The position numbers were made by a program, and so were the translations under genes. Source: VBDM01 sp041496705 (GTDB lineage Bacteria > Pseudomonadota > Gammaproteobacteria > Burkholderiales > SG8-39). Taken from it: DNA of 64,000 nt. Under the pieces are notes generated by a model. The model saw nothing but the letters and a program-made list of their open reading frames with translations. It did not search any database and was not told where the DNA came from. The DNA lies in contig JBGQFD010000005.1 of the NCBI GenBank assembly GCA_041496705.1, positions 5,512 through 69,511 on the forward strand. The letters run 5' to 3'. Shown piece after piece: positions 23,297 to 30,852 of this stretch. Each line of letters starts with the position of its first letter. Position 1 is the first letter of the stretch.

Positions 23297-23524
23297 CTAT
23301 TTCTTCGCGCCGCCCGCCTGTTCCTTTTCCAGCATCGGCTTCATCTCGCGGTCCTTCTTCTTGGCGGCCTTCCTGACGTCGCCCTTCTTCATCGTCTCTT
23401 TCTTCATTTCCCCGTGCATGGGCTCGTCCATTTTCATGCGGCCCCCGGAAGGCGCGTCGGCCGCGTGGGCGGCCGGGGCCGCAGCGAGAACGGCCGCAAT
23501 CGCAACGGCACGCGGCAGCTTCAC
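23297..23524 (-). CDS. Small secreted Met/Lys-rich protein
   Basis: A 75-residue frame from a GTG at 23524, three bases after the molybdoenzyme stop, with GGGAG as ribosome binding site. Signal peptide KLPRAVAIAAVLAAAPAAHA is followed by a hydrophilic chain very rich in Met and Lys: MKMDEPMHGEMKKETMKKGD and a Lys-rich tail. Met-rich secreted peptides often hold copper or act as sacrificial methionines, which would fit a YedY-like methionine-sulfoxide or related reductase, but this is inference. Not recognised as a named family. Confidence 0.6.
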   Translation of the reverse strand: MKLPRAVAIAAVLAAAPAAHAADAPSGGRMKMDEPMHGEMKKETMKKGDVRKAAKKKDREMKPMLEKEQAGGAKK

Positions 23525-23526
23525 GT

Positions 23527-24285
23527 TCAGCTCCCGCTGAACCAGTTGTACCCCTGGTCCTCCCAGTACCCGCCGGGATACTCGTTGGTGACGAACATCT
23601 CCATGATGTGCTTCGGGTTCTTGAAGCCGAGCTTCGTTGGTATACGCAGCTTCATCGGGAAGCCGTACTTCGGCGGCAGGATCTCGTCGGCGTAGCGGAA
23701 GGTGAGCAGCGTCTGCGGATGCAGCGCAGTCGGCATGTCGATGCTGGTGTAGTAGTCGTCGGCGCACTTGAAGCCTACGTATTTGGCGGTCGTGTCGGCG
23801 CCGATGCGCGAAAGGAACTCTGAAAAGCGTACCCCGCTCCACTTGCCGATCGCGCTCCAGCCCTCGACGCAGATGTGCCGGGTGACCTGCGAAGTTTGCG
23901 GCAGAGCGTACAGCTCGGGCAGCGTCCAGGCCTTCCTTTCGCGAACCATGCCGCCGACCTCCATCCTGTAGTCCGTACCGTCGACCAGCGTGATCTCGTC
24001 TTCGCCGTAGAAGGCGTTGAACGGGAAGGGCTTGGTGATCGCGCTCTCCGGGAACTCGGGAGCGAGCTTGGTCCGACTGAACAGCCGTCCCTGGACGCCG
24101 TCGTTCCAGCGCGACATCCCGTTGAGCAGCGTCTGCACGCTTTCGTCGTCGGTCAGGTTGCATCCCGAGAGCATCGCCAGGGCGCCGAGCGACAGGCCCT
24201 GCTTGAAGAAAATGCGCCGCTCGATGGAGCGGATGAGCCTGGGCGAGTGATCGGCGAGGCTCGCTTCCATCGTTCGTCTTTTCAT
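23527..24285 (-). CDS. Tat-exported molybdopterin oxidoreductase (YedY/MsrP-like)
   Basis: Sulfite-oxidase-fold molybdoenzyme of 252 residues. A twin-arginine signal (ERRIFFKQGLSLGALAMLSG, Arg-Arg at 23-24) ends in a lipobox-like LSGC, so it may be a Tat-exported lipoprotein. RHICVEGWSAIGKWSG carries the conserved Mo-coordinating cysteine (near residue 139). KYVGFKCADDYYTSIDM, PPKYGFPMKLRIPTKLGFKN and the final GYWEDQGYNWFSGS match the MsrP family. Family members reduce periplasmic methionine sulfoxide with a membrane cytochrome b. The stop region is followed by the Met-rich gene; the start has AGGAGG and overlaps the cytochrome b561 stop (ATGA). Confidence 0.88.
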   Translation of the reverse strand: MKRRTMEASLADHSPRLIRSIERRIFFKQGLSLGALAMLSGCNLTDDESVQTLLNGMSRWNDGVQGRLFSRTKLAPEFPESAITKPFPFNAFYGEDEITLVDGTDYRMEVGGMVRERKAWTLPELYALPQTSQVTRHICVEGWSAIGKWSGVRFSEFLSRIGADTTAKYVGFKCADDYYTSIDMPTALHPQTLLTFRYADEILPPKYGFPMKLRIPTKLGFKNPKHIMEMFVTNEYPGGYWEDQGYNWFSGS

Positions 24286-24911
24286 GACGTCCTCCTCAGT
24301 CGGCCGGTGATCATGGTCGGGAAGGTGCGCGGCACCAGGATCACCATCAGGATGTGAATCAGCACGAGGAACACCAGCAGCGCCATGGCGGCGAAGTGCA
24401 CGAAGCGTGCGCCTTCGTAGTCCCCCATTAGCGCGGCGATTTCCTGGAACTGGACCGGTTTCCAGATCGCCAGACCCGAGAGCACCAGCACGATCCCACA
24501 CAGGATGATCGCGAGGTAGGCCGCGCGCTGCGCAGCGTTGTATACGCTGAGGTCCTCGTGCGCCAGCCTGCCGCGCAGCGCCTCGCGCACGTCGCGCAAT
24601 AAGGCGCGCGGCGTGACCGGCAGGAATTTCCTGCGGAAATGTCCGGAAGCGATTCCCCAGGCGAGGTAGGCGAGCCCGTTCAGCACGAGCAGCCACATCG
24701 CGGCGAAGTGCCATTGCAGAGCGCCGCCGAGCCAGCCGCCCAGCGTGAGCTCGCTGGGGATGCGAAAGGGGAAGAGCGGCGCCGCGTTGTAGATCCGCCA
24801 GCCGCTCGCGACCATGACGAGGATGGCGAGCGCGTTGATCCAGTGTGTGACGCGAACCACGAGCGGATGGATTTTCGTCCACTCCGCCGGAGTTTGTTGC
24901 ACCGCTTCCAT
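24282..24911 (-). CDS. Cytochrome b561-type membrane subunit
   Basis: A 209-residue integral membrane protein beginning MEAVQQTPAEWTKIHPLVVR with an AGGAGA ribosome binding site. Four hydrophobic helices are visible. The family histidines appear in VRVTHWINALAILV (helix 1), WHFAAMWLLVLNGLAYLAWG (helix 2) and RFVHFAAMALLVFLVLIHIL (helix 4). This is the Ni/Fe-hydrogenase-type b561 fold, which passes electrons from quinol to a periplasmic partner. The four-base overlap with the downstream molybdoenzyme gene shows that the two act together, the b subunit taking the place of MsrQ/YedZ, which is not present. Confidence 0.88.
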   Translation of the reverse strand: MEAVQQTPAEWTKIHPLVVRVTHWINALAILVMVASGWRIYNAAPLFPFRIPSELTLGGWLGGALQWHFAAMWLLVLNGLAYLAWGIASGHFRRKFLPVTPRALLRDVREALRGRLAHEDLSVYNAAQRAAYLAIILCGIVLVLSGLAIWKPVQFQEIAALMGDYEGARFVHFAAMALLVFLVLIHILMVILVPRTFPTMITGRLRRTS

Positions 24912-24967
24912 CGAAGTCTCCTGCGTCTCTTCCTGACGCGCCTTGGTCGGCTTGCAAAGCCTACACC

Positions 24968-26113
24968 TTACAGCGCCTGGCGGCGGTCGCCCTCGACAAA
25001 TCCAGCGAGCTTGCCGGCAAAGCCGCGGCCCAGCGCTATCACCTTGAAGAGTTCCCCCATTTCCGCCGGGCTCATGAGACGGTTCGCCTGGTTCGCGAGC
25101 GGCAGAAACTTCGCAGTGTCCTCCGCGGGCGTTCGCGCCACGATCTGAGTAATCCCGCAATTCACGAGGAACTGCGCCTGGCCGGTGTAGCCGAGCACGT
25201 CGAGTCCGCTTTCCCGCGCGACGCGGGCGATAGCGCTGAAGTCGACATGGCTGGTGATGTCCTGCAGTCCCGGCGCGAAAAACGGGTCCGCGTGCGCGTG
25301 GTGGCGATAGTGGCACATCAGGGTGCCCTCGCGGCGCTGCGCGTGGTAGTACTCCTTTGCTGGAAATCCGTAGTCGACGAACAAGGCCACGCCTCTTTCC
25401 AGCACATGCGCGAGCGAGCGGATGAAGCCGAGCGCGCTCAGCTGGATCTCGGTGTGAAATCCCTCGGGGAGCGCGAGGGACTGCGCCGCGGACAGCACTT
25501 CCCCGGAAGCGAGACGCCAGGACCAGTCAAGCCTGTCGTTGCGGATGCCGACGCCGCCTTCCTCGATCCGTCCTTCCTGGACTCTCACGATCGTGACCGG
25601 CATGGCATCGAGCACCTCGTTGCCGAGCACCACTCCGGAAAACGCCGGCGGCAGCCGGTTCAGCCACGCCACTCGCTCGATCAGGTGCGGGACGCGCGTC
25701 GCGAGTGTGTCGCGGCTCCTCTCGCGCAGATCCGCCGAGAGCTCGAGAATGAGATAGTTGCGCGGCAGGCGGCCCGAGTGCTCCAGCTCCTCGAGCAGCG
25801 TGGCCGCGAGAGCGCCGCTCCCGGCGCCGACCTCGAGCACCTCGTCGAATCCGGATTCGAACACCTGGGCAACCTGCCTGGCGAGCGTCTGGCCGTAGAG
25901 CGGTGAAATCTCCGGCGCGGTGACGAAGTCGCCGCCCCCGCCGAGCTTGCGGCTGCCTGCGCTGTAGTACCCCAGGCCGGGCGCGTAGAGCGCGAGCTCC
26001 ATGTAACGTGCGAAGCTGATCCACCCGCCGCTCGACGCAATCCGCTCGCGGATGTGCACAGCGACGCGGTCGCTGTGGGCGCGCGCTTCGGGTGCGGGTT
26101 CTGGGAGCGCCAT
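24968..26113 (-). CDS. SAM-dependent methyltransferase, MidA/NDUFAF7 family
   Basis: A 381-residue member of the DUF185 family; the mitochondrial homologue methylates an arginine of complex I subunit NDUFS2. ISFARYMELALYAPGLGYYS and FVTAPEISPLYGQTLARQVA are family signatures, and VLEVGAGSGALAATLLEEL is the SAM-binding motif I (near residue 95). VVLGNEVLDAMPVTIVR and LFVDYGFPAKEYYHAQRREG with CHYRHHAHADPF follow. The bacterial substrate is not established. It is divergent from the pteridine reductase gene and 56 bases upstream of the b561 gene. Confidence 0.9.
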   Translation of the reverse strand: MALPEPAPEARAHSDRVAVHIRERIASSGGWISFARYMELALYAPGLGYYSAGSRKLGGGGDFVTAPEISPLYGQTLARQVAQVFESGFDEVLEVGAGSGALAATLLEELEHSGRLPRNYLILELSADLRERSRDTLATRVPHLIERVAWLNRLPPAFSGVVLGNEVLDAMPVTIVRVQEGRIEEGGVGIRNDRLDWSWRLASGEVLSAAQSLALPEGFHTEIQLSALGFIRSLAHVLERGVALFVDYGFPAKEYYHAQRREGTLMCHYRHHAHADPFFAPGLQDITSHVDFSAIARVARESGLDVLGYTGQAQFLVNCGITQIVARTPAEDTAKFLPLANQANRLMSPAEMGELFKVIALGRGFAGKLAGFVEGDRRQAL

Positions 26114-26152
26114 GGGCGGGAGAGCAGCGGTATTCCGGTATCATTCTAGGTT

Positions 26153-26902
26153 ATGTCGGAAGCGCTTTCAGGAAAAGTTGTGCTTATTACCGGCGGAGCG
26201 AAACGCGTCGGCGCCGCCATCGCACGGCGCCTGCATCGCGAGGGCGCGAACCTGATGCTGCACTATCGGGGGTCGGAGCGCGAAGCCAATGCCCTGCGCG
26301 GCGAACTGAACGCGGTGCGCGAGAATTCGGTGGCCCTGGTGCAGGCGGATTTGCTCGATGTCGCGGGACTGCCCGAGATCGTGAAGAACACCGTGAGCCG
26401 CTTCGAGCGGCTGGATGCACTGATCAACAATGCCTCCACTTTCTTTCCGACGCCGGTGGGCGAAATAACGATGGCGAATTGGGACAGCCTGATGGGAGCG
26501 AACCTGCGCGCGCCTCTGTTTCTCGCTCAGGCGGCTGCACCACACCTGAAGAGAACCGGGGGCGCGATCGTCAACATCACCGATATTCACGCCGAGCGGC
26601 CGCTCAAGAGCTACGTCATCTACTCGATCGCCAAGGCCGGCCTCGCCGGCCTGACGCGGTCACTTGCGCGGGAGCTCGCCCCCGAGATCCGCGTGAACGG
26701 GGTCGCGCCGGGTGCGATCGTCTGGCCCGAGGACGGCTCCTGGGACGACCTGACGCGCCAGCGCATCGTCTCGAACACGCCTTTGAAGCGCACGGGGGAA
26801 CCCGACGACATCGCTCGTGCCGCTTACTATTTGATTGCCGAAGCGCCTTACGTGACCGGCCAGATCATTCCGGTGGATGGGGGCAGGAGTATCAACATAT
26901 GA
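26153..26902 (+). CDS. Pteridine reductase-type short-chain dehydrogenase
   Basis: Reduces dihydropteridines such as dihydrobiopterin, possibly dihydrofolate or dihydromonapterin (PTR1/FolM group). The 249-residue SDR has the NADPH loop TGGAKRVGAAIARRLH (residues 14-29; the Arg in this loop is typical of PTR1-like enzymes). It has INNASTFFPTP in the catalytic-loop position, the active-site pair YSIAK (Tyr/Lys) and PVDGGRSI at the end. A TATCAT eight bases upstream of the ATG and the absence of a Shine-Dalgarno sequence suggest a very short leader. The stop overlaps the ttcA start (ATGA). Confidence 0.88.
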   Translation: MSEALSGKVVLITGGAKRVGAAIARRLHREGANLMLHYRGSEREANALRGELNAVRENSVALVQADLLDVAGLPEIVKNTVSRFERLDALINNASTFFPTPVGEITMANWDSLMGANLRAPLFLAQAAAPHLKRTGGAIVNITDIHAERPLKSYVIYSIAKAGLAGLTRSLARELAPEIRVNGVAPGAIVWPEDGSWDDLTRQRIVSNTPLKRTGEPDDIARAAYYLIAEAPYVTGQIIPVDGGRSINI

Positions 26903-27747
26903 ACGCGCCGGAGAAGATTCATTTCACCCGCAAACAACGGTTCGAAGCGGGAAAACTCGAGAAGCGCCTGTGCAGGCTTGTCGGTCAGGCGATCGGGGAC
27001 TTCGGGATGATAGTGCCCGGCGACCGGGTGATGGTATGCCTCTCGGGCGGCAAGGACAGCTATGCGCTGCTCGATATTCTCATGAGGCTGCGCGAGCGCT
27101 CGCCGGTGGCGTTCGAGATTGTCGCGGTCAACCTGGACCAGCGCCATCCCGGCTATCCGGAGAACGTGCTGCCCGACTACCTCTCGTCGCTGGGGATTCC
27201 GTTCCGCGTCGAGGTGCAGGACACCTACTCCGTCGTCAAGCGCGTCGTCCCGGAAGGCGAGACGATGTGCGGACTGTGCTCGCGGCTGCGCCGTGGCGTT
27301 CTCTACCGGGTCGCGCGCGAATTCGGAGCAACCAAGATCGCCCTTGGCCACCACCGCGACGACATCCTCGAAACCTTCTTCCTCAATCTCTTCTTCGGCG
27401 GCAAGATGAAGGCGATGTCGCCCAAGCTCCAGTCCGACGACGGGCAACACGTGGTCATCCGCCCGCTCGCCTACGTGGCGGAAGAGGATCTGAAGGCGTT
27501 TGCCGAGATCCGGCAATTTACGATTATTCCCTGCGACCTGTGCGGATCGCAACCGACGCTGCAGAGGAAGCAGGTGAAAGCGATGCTCGCCGAATGGGAA
27601 AAACGCCATCCTGGGCGCGTGGAATCCATGTTCCGCGCGCTCTCCGACATCGTGCCCTCGCACCTGATGGACCGCGAGCTGTTCGACTTCTCCACTGTGC
27701 GTCCCACCGGGCGGGCGTCGGGCGGAGGCGACAAGGCGTTCGACTAG
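26899..27747 (+). CDS. ttcA: tRNA 2-thiocytidine(32) synthetase TtcA
   Basis: Installs 2-thiocytidine at position 32 of some tRNAs, using ATP and an oxygen-sensitive [4Fe-4S] cluster. The 282-residue product has the PP-loop SGGKDS (in VMVCLSGGKDSYALLDILMR) and the first cysteine pair in MCGLCSRLRRG. LGHHRDDILETFFLN and the third cysteine region IIPCDLCGSQPTLQRKQVK are also intact. The start at 26899 overlaps the upstream stop and gives MNAPEKIHFTRKQRFEAGKL, the typical N-terminus. Family length. Confidence 0.95.
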   Translation: MNAPEKIHFTRKQRFEAGKLEKRLCRLVGQAIGDFGMIVPGDRVMVCLSGGKDSYALLDILMRLRERSPVAFEIVAVNLDQRHPGYPENVLPDYLSSLGIPFRVEVQDTYSVVKRVVPEGETMCGLCSRLRRGVLYRVAREFGATKIALGHHRDDILETFFLNLFFGGKMKAMSPKLQSDDGQHVVIRPLAYVAEEDLKAFAEIRQFTIIPCDLCGSQPTLQRKQVKAMLAEWEKRHPGRVESMFRALSDIVPSHLMDRELFDFSTVRPTGRASGGGDKAFD

Positions 27748-27891
27748 CATCGCCGGACCGCGCTGCTGCCGGACCTCTTCGAGTCCCACAGGCGCGCGCG
27801 TCGCGTCAACCCGCGCCCGAGCCCTGGCGTTGAACCAAATGCACGCACCGCGTTCTATTTTCTCTTCGGATTGGTGCACGAGACAATGCCA

Positions 27892-28668
27892 ATGAGGCTT
27901 CGCGTGGGGGTTCTGGGTTCAATCGTCATTGCAGGCAGCGTCGCACTCGCCGCCGCGGCCGCCGCGCGCGTCACCGCCCAGGATTGGCGTACCGCAAGCC
28001 ACGAACCGGTCGGTCTCGCGCCCGATGCCGCCCAGACCCGCGAGGCGGTGGTCCAAGTCTACGCAGCCCGCGTGGTCGGTGCGCGTGGCTTGTTCGGCGT
28101 GCACACCTGGATTGCGGTCAAACCTTCGGCCGCGAAGCAGTATACGGTCTACGAGATCATCGGTTGGTGGCTGCGCCACCAGGGCTCGGCGCTGGCGATC
28201 CGGCATCGCGCCCCGGACGCGCGCTGGTTCGGCGCGGAGCCGGAGCTGGTTGCCGAAAAGCGCGGCGAAGGGGTCGACGGCCTGATCTCACGTATCGATG
28301 CCGCGGCGCGCGCGTACCCCTGGTCAGGCGAATACACCATGTGGCCTGGGCCGAATTCGAACACCTTCACGGCCTGGGTCCTGCGCTCGGTGCCCGAACT
28401 CGCTGCCGACCTCCCGCCGACCGCGATCGGCAAGGATTACTCGGGGAGCAAAGTCTTCACTGCGGCGCCGAGCGGTCGCGGTTTCCAGGTCTCGCTGTTC
28501 GGCCTCGCCGGTTTCACCGTGAGCGGCGTCGAGGGACTGGAAGTCAACCTGCTCGGCCTGACCTTCGGACTGAACCCTGTCGAACCGGCCCTCAAGCTTC
28601 CGTTCGTAGGGCGCCTCGGTCCGGCGCGGCCGGCCGCCAGGACAGGGGCCGCAGAACACGCGACCTGA
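27892..28668 (+). CDS. DUF3750-family secreted protein
   Basis: About 258 residues. The N-terminus has one hydrophobic signal or anchor segment (RVGVLGSIVIAGSVALAAAA). Next comes the family core with VQVYAARVVGARGLFGVHTW, IAVKPSAAKQYTVYEIIGWW and the NTFTAWV segment of YTMWPGPNSNTFTAWVLRSV; the last resembles the Asn/Thr-Phe of secreted cysteine-free peptidase-like folds, but no activity is known. Several in-frame starts exist (TTG 27871, ATG 27886, ATG 27892); I chose 27892 since it starts the basic MRLRVG stretch. Stands alone after ttcA with a 144-base gap. Confidence 0.8.
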   Translation: MRLRVGVLGSIVIAGSVALAAAAAARVTAQDWRTASHEPVGLAPDAAQTREAVVQVYAARVVGARGLFGVHTWIAVKPSAAKQYTVYEIIGWWLRHQGSALAIRHRAPDARWFGAEPELVAEKRGEGVDGLISRIDAAARAYPWSGEYTMWPGPNSNTFTAWVLRSVPELAADLPPTAIGKDYSGSKVFTAAPSGRGFQVSLFGLAGFTVSGVEGLEVNLLGLTFGLNPVEPALKLPFVGRLGPARPAARTGAAEHAT

Positions 28669-28710
28669 CCGCGCGCGGCGCGCCGCGCTGGGCTCGAGTA
28701 CGCTAGAGCC

Positions 28711-29805
28711 ATGAATACCGGAGCCATCGGGGGGCCGCGAGAGATACTGCTGGTCGGCAGCGTAGGCTTGCGCGACAGCGAGGAAGTGTTTCGTGCGGTG
28801 GGACCGCTTCTGGGTGGGCGCATGACGCGCATCCCGGACGGCGAGACTGGCCCGCGCACGTCATGGGTCGCGCGGTTGCGTTTCGTTCTGGAGGGTAATC
28901 CCGCGTTCGAGGATGACCCGAAGGAGCTCGCCGCCGGCGGCCGCATCACGCATCCCACCGAGGGCACGCGCACCTGGAAAGGCAGCGCCATCGTGCCGCG
29001 CGGTGCCCCGCCGCCGCCGCGCATGCGCCTCAGGCCGGGCGTGCGTCCGCAAGGCATCCGCATCGGCAGTCTCGGCTACCCGGAGGCAGCGATCGATTCA
29101 TACAAGATTCTTTGCCGGTTGCGCGATCAAGGCCTCGTGCCCAAGCATCTCCGCTTCCAAGTTTCGCTGCCGACGGCGGCGGCGTTTCTCAACGCGCACG
29201 TGGTCTACGATCACCACGCGATCGTCGAACCCATCTACCGCGAACGCCTCTTCGCGGAAGTGGACGAGATTCTCGCGGCGATCCCGCACCACGACCTCGC
29301 CATCCAGTGGGATGTCTCGACCGAAATGGGCCAATGGGAAGGAGTGCGGCACGCGTATTTTCCAGACGTGAAGGCCGGAGTTATCGAGCGCCTTGCACTC
29401 CACTGCGATCGCTTGCCGCGCGGCGTCGAGTTCGGCGTGCACCTGTGCTACGGCAGTTACGGCGGCCGTCACTGGAAGGAGCCCGAGAGCACCGCCAACA
29501 TGGTGGAAGTCCACAATCTGCTCGCCTCGAAACTTGCCCGGCCCATCGACTACATCCACATGCCGGTCCCGGTGGGGCGCGGCGACGACGCCTATTTCGC
29601 GCCCTTGACCCATTTGCGGCTCCACGAGCGGACCAAGCTGTTTCTCGGACTCGTCCACGACTCGGACGGGATCGAAGGCACGCGCAGACGCATCGCCGTC
29701 GCGGCGAAATACGCGGGCGCCTTCGGTATTGCGACGGAGTGCGGATTCGGCAGGCGGCCGCCGGAGACGATTCCCGATCTGCTGCGGGTTCACGCGGATA
29801 CCTGA
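28711..29805 (+). CDS. Methionine synthase II (MetE)-like TIM-barrel protein
   Basis: A 364-residue protein with features of the UROD/MetE-like barrel superfamily. GGPREILLVGSVGLRDSEEV at the start has the usual first strand. YDHHAIVEPIYRERLFAEVD and LAIQWDVSTEMGQWEG carry the QxD segment of this fold. EFGVHLCYGSYGGRHW (HxCyG, a metal-type His/Cys pair) and GIATECGFGRRPPETIPDLL (ECGFG with Cys) hold the positions of zinc ligands in MetE. It is too short for a real MetE and its substrate is unknown. It is 12 bases upstream of a Bug-type binding protein gene, suggesting a catabolic role. Confidence 0.75.
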   Translation: MNTGAIGGPREILLVGSVGLRDSEEVFRAVGPLLGGRMTRIPDGETGPRTSWVARLRFVLEGNPAFEDDPKELAAGGRITHPTEGTRTWKGSAIVPRGAPPPPRMRLRPGVRPQGIRIGSLGYPEAAIDSYKILCRLRDQGLVPKHLRFQVSLPTAAAFLNAHVVYDHHAIVEPIYRERLFAEVDEILAAIPHHDLAIQWDVSTEMGQWEGVRHAYFPDVKAGVIERLALHCDRLPRGVEFGVHLCYGSYGGRHWKEPESTANMVEVHNLLASKLARPIDYIHMPVPVGRGDDAYFAPLTHLRLHERTKLFLGLVHDSDGIEGTRRRIAVAAKYAGAFGIATECGFGRRPPETIPDLLRVHADT

Positions 29806-29817
29806 AAGGAGGGTGGC

Positions 29818-30783
29818 ATGAAACCTCTCGCGTTGCTGTTCTGCTTGATCGCAGGCGCGTGTCATGGCGCGGCGTGGGCGCAAACGTGGCCGCAGAAGTC
29901 TGTGCGCGTCCTGGTGGGACTCGCCCCCGGGGGAAACCCGGACACGCTCGCGCGCATGTTCGCTGCGAAATGGGGCGAGGCCCTCGGCCAGCAGTTCGTG
30001 GTCGAAAACCGTCCCGGGGCGGGCAGCACCATTGCCGCCGATCTAACCGCCAAGGCCGCACCGGACGGGTACACCGTCCTGATCAGCGACAGCAGTGTCA
30101 TCACCACGGCACCGCACCTTTTCAAGTCCCTGCCGTACGATCCGTTCCGCGATTTGCAGCCCGTGTCGCTCGCGGTGGTGGTACCGATGTGGCTGGTGGT
30201 GCATCCGTCGGTCCCTGCCAATTCGCTCGCGGAGCTGGTCGCACTGGGAAGATCGGCAAAGGAGTCGATGCCCTACGCCTCCTCGGGCAACGGATCGATT
30301 CACCACCTGACGATGGAATTGTTCAAAGCCGACCTGGGTTTGAACTTCACCCACGTTCCGTTCAAGGGCGCGGGGCAGTCGGTACCGGCGATGATCGCGG
30401 GCGACGTGAAGCTCGGCTTTATCGGCTACCCGGCCGCCGCGGGGGCGATCAAGACCGGGCGCCTGCGCGTGCTCGCCTTCAGCATGGCGAAGCGCTCCGC
30501 GCTCACCCCGGAGGTCCCGACCGTAGCCGAAACCGTGGATCCCGGGTTCGACATGGCCGCACCGCTCGGCGTGTTCGTCGCGGCGCGCACGCCGCCGGAG
30601 ATCGTCGCGAAATTGAGCATGGCGGTGAGCGATGCGGTGCGCGCACCCGACGTCCTCGAGCGCATGGGTGCGATCGGCATGCAACCGGCCGGCACGACGC
30701 CGAAGCAGTACGAGAAGCTCCTTCGCGAGGAACACGAGCGGTTCGGGAGCGTCATCAGACGGATCGGGATGCGGCTCGATTGA
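29818..30783 (+). CDS. Bug-family (TctC-like) periplasmic solute-binding protein
   Basis: A 321-residue secreted binding protein, signal peptide MKPLALLFCLIAGACHGAAWA cleaved near AQ. WPQKSVRVLVGLAPGGNPDT is the Bug signature opening (VxxxPGG), AAKAPDGYT-like TAKAAPDGYTVLISDSS follows, and then FTHVPFKGAGQSVPAMIAGD and GRLRVLAFSMAKRSALTPEV. Bug proteins bind organic acids, amino acids or aromatic acids for uptake or sensing and are greatly expanded in Betaproteobacteria. The ribosome binding site AAAGGAGGGTGGC is strong. No TctA/TctB transporter genes are in the window. Confidence 0.93.
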   Translation: MKPLALLFCLIAGACHGAAWAQTWPQKSVRVLVGLAPGGNPDTLARMFAAKWGEALGQQFVVENRPGAGSTIAADLTAKAAPDGYTVLISDSSVITTAPHLFKSLPYDPFRDLQPVSLAVVVPMWLVVHPSVPANSLAELVALGRSAKESMPYASSGNGSIHHLTMELFKADLGLNFTHVPFKGAGQSVPAMIAGDVKLGFIGYPAAAGAIKTGRLRVLAFSMAKRSALTPEVPTVAETVDPGFDMAAPLGVFVAARTPPEIVAKLSMAVSDAVRAPDVLERMGAIGMQPAGTTPKQYEKLLREEHERFGSVIRRIGMRLD

Positions 30784-30852
30784 GGCGGACACGGCGCCCG
30801 AGGTCCAACGAGAGAAAATGTGTCCCCAGTGGATTGTCAAGGCCGATTTGAC

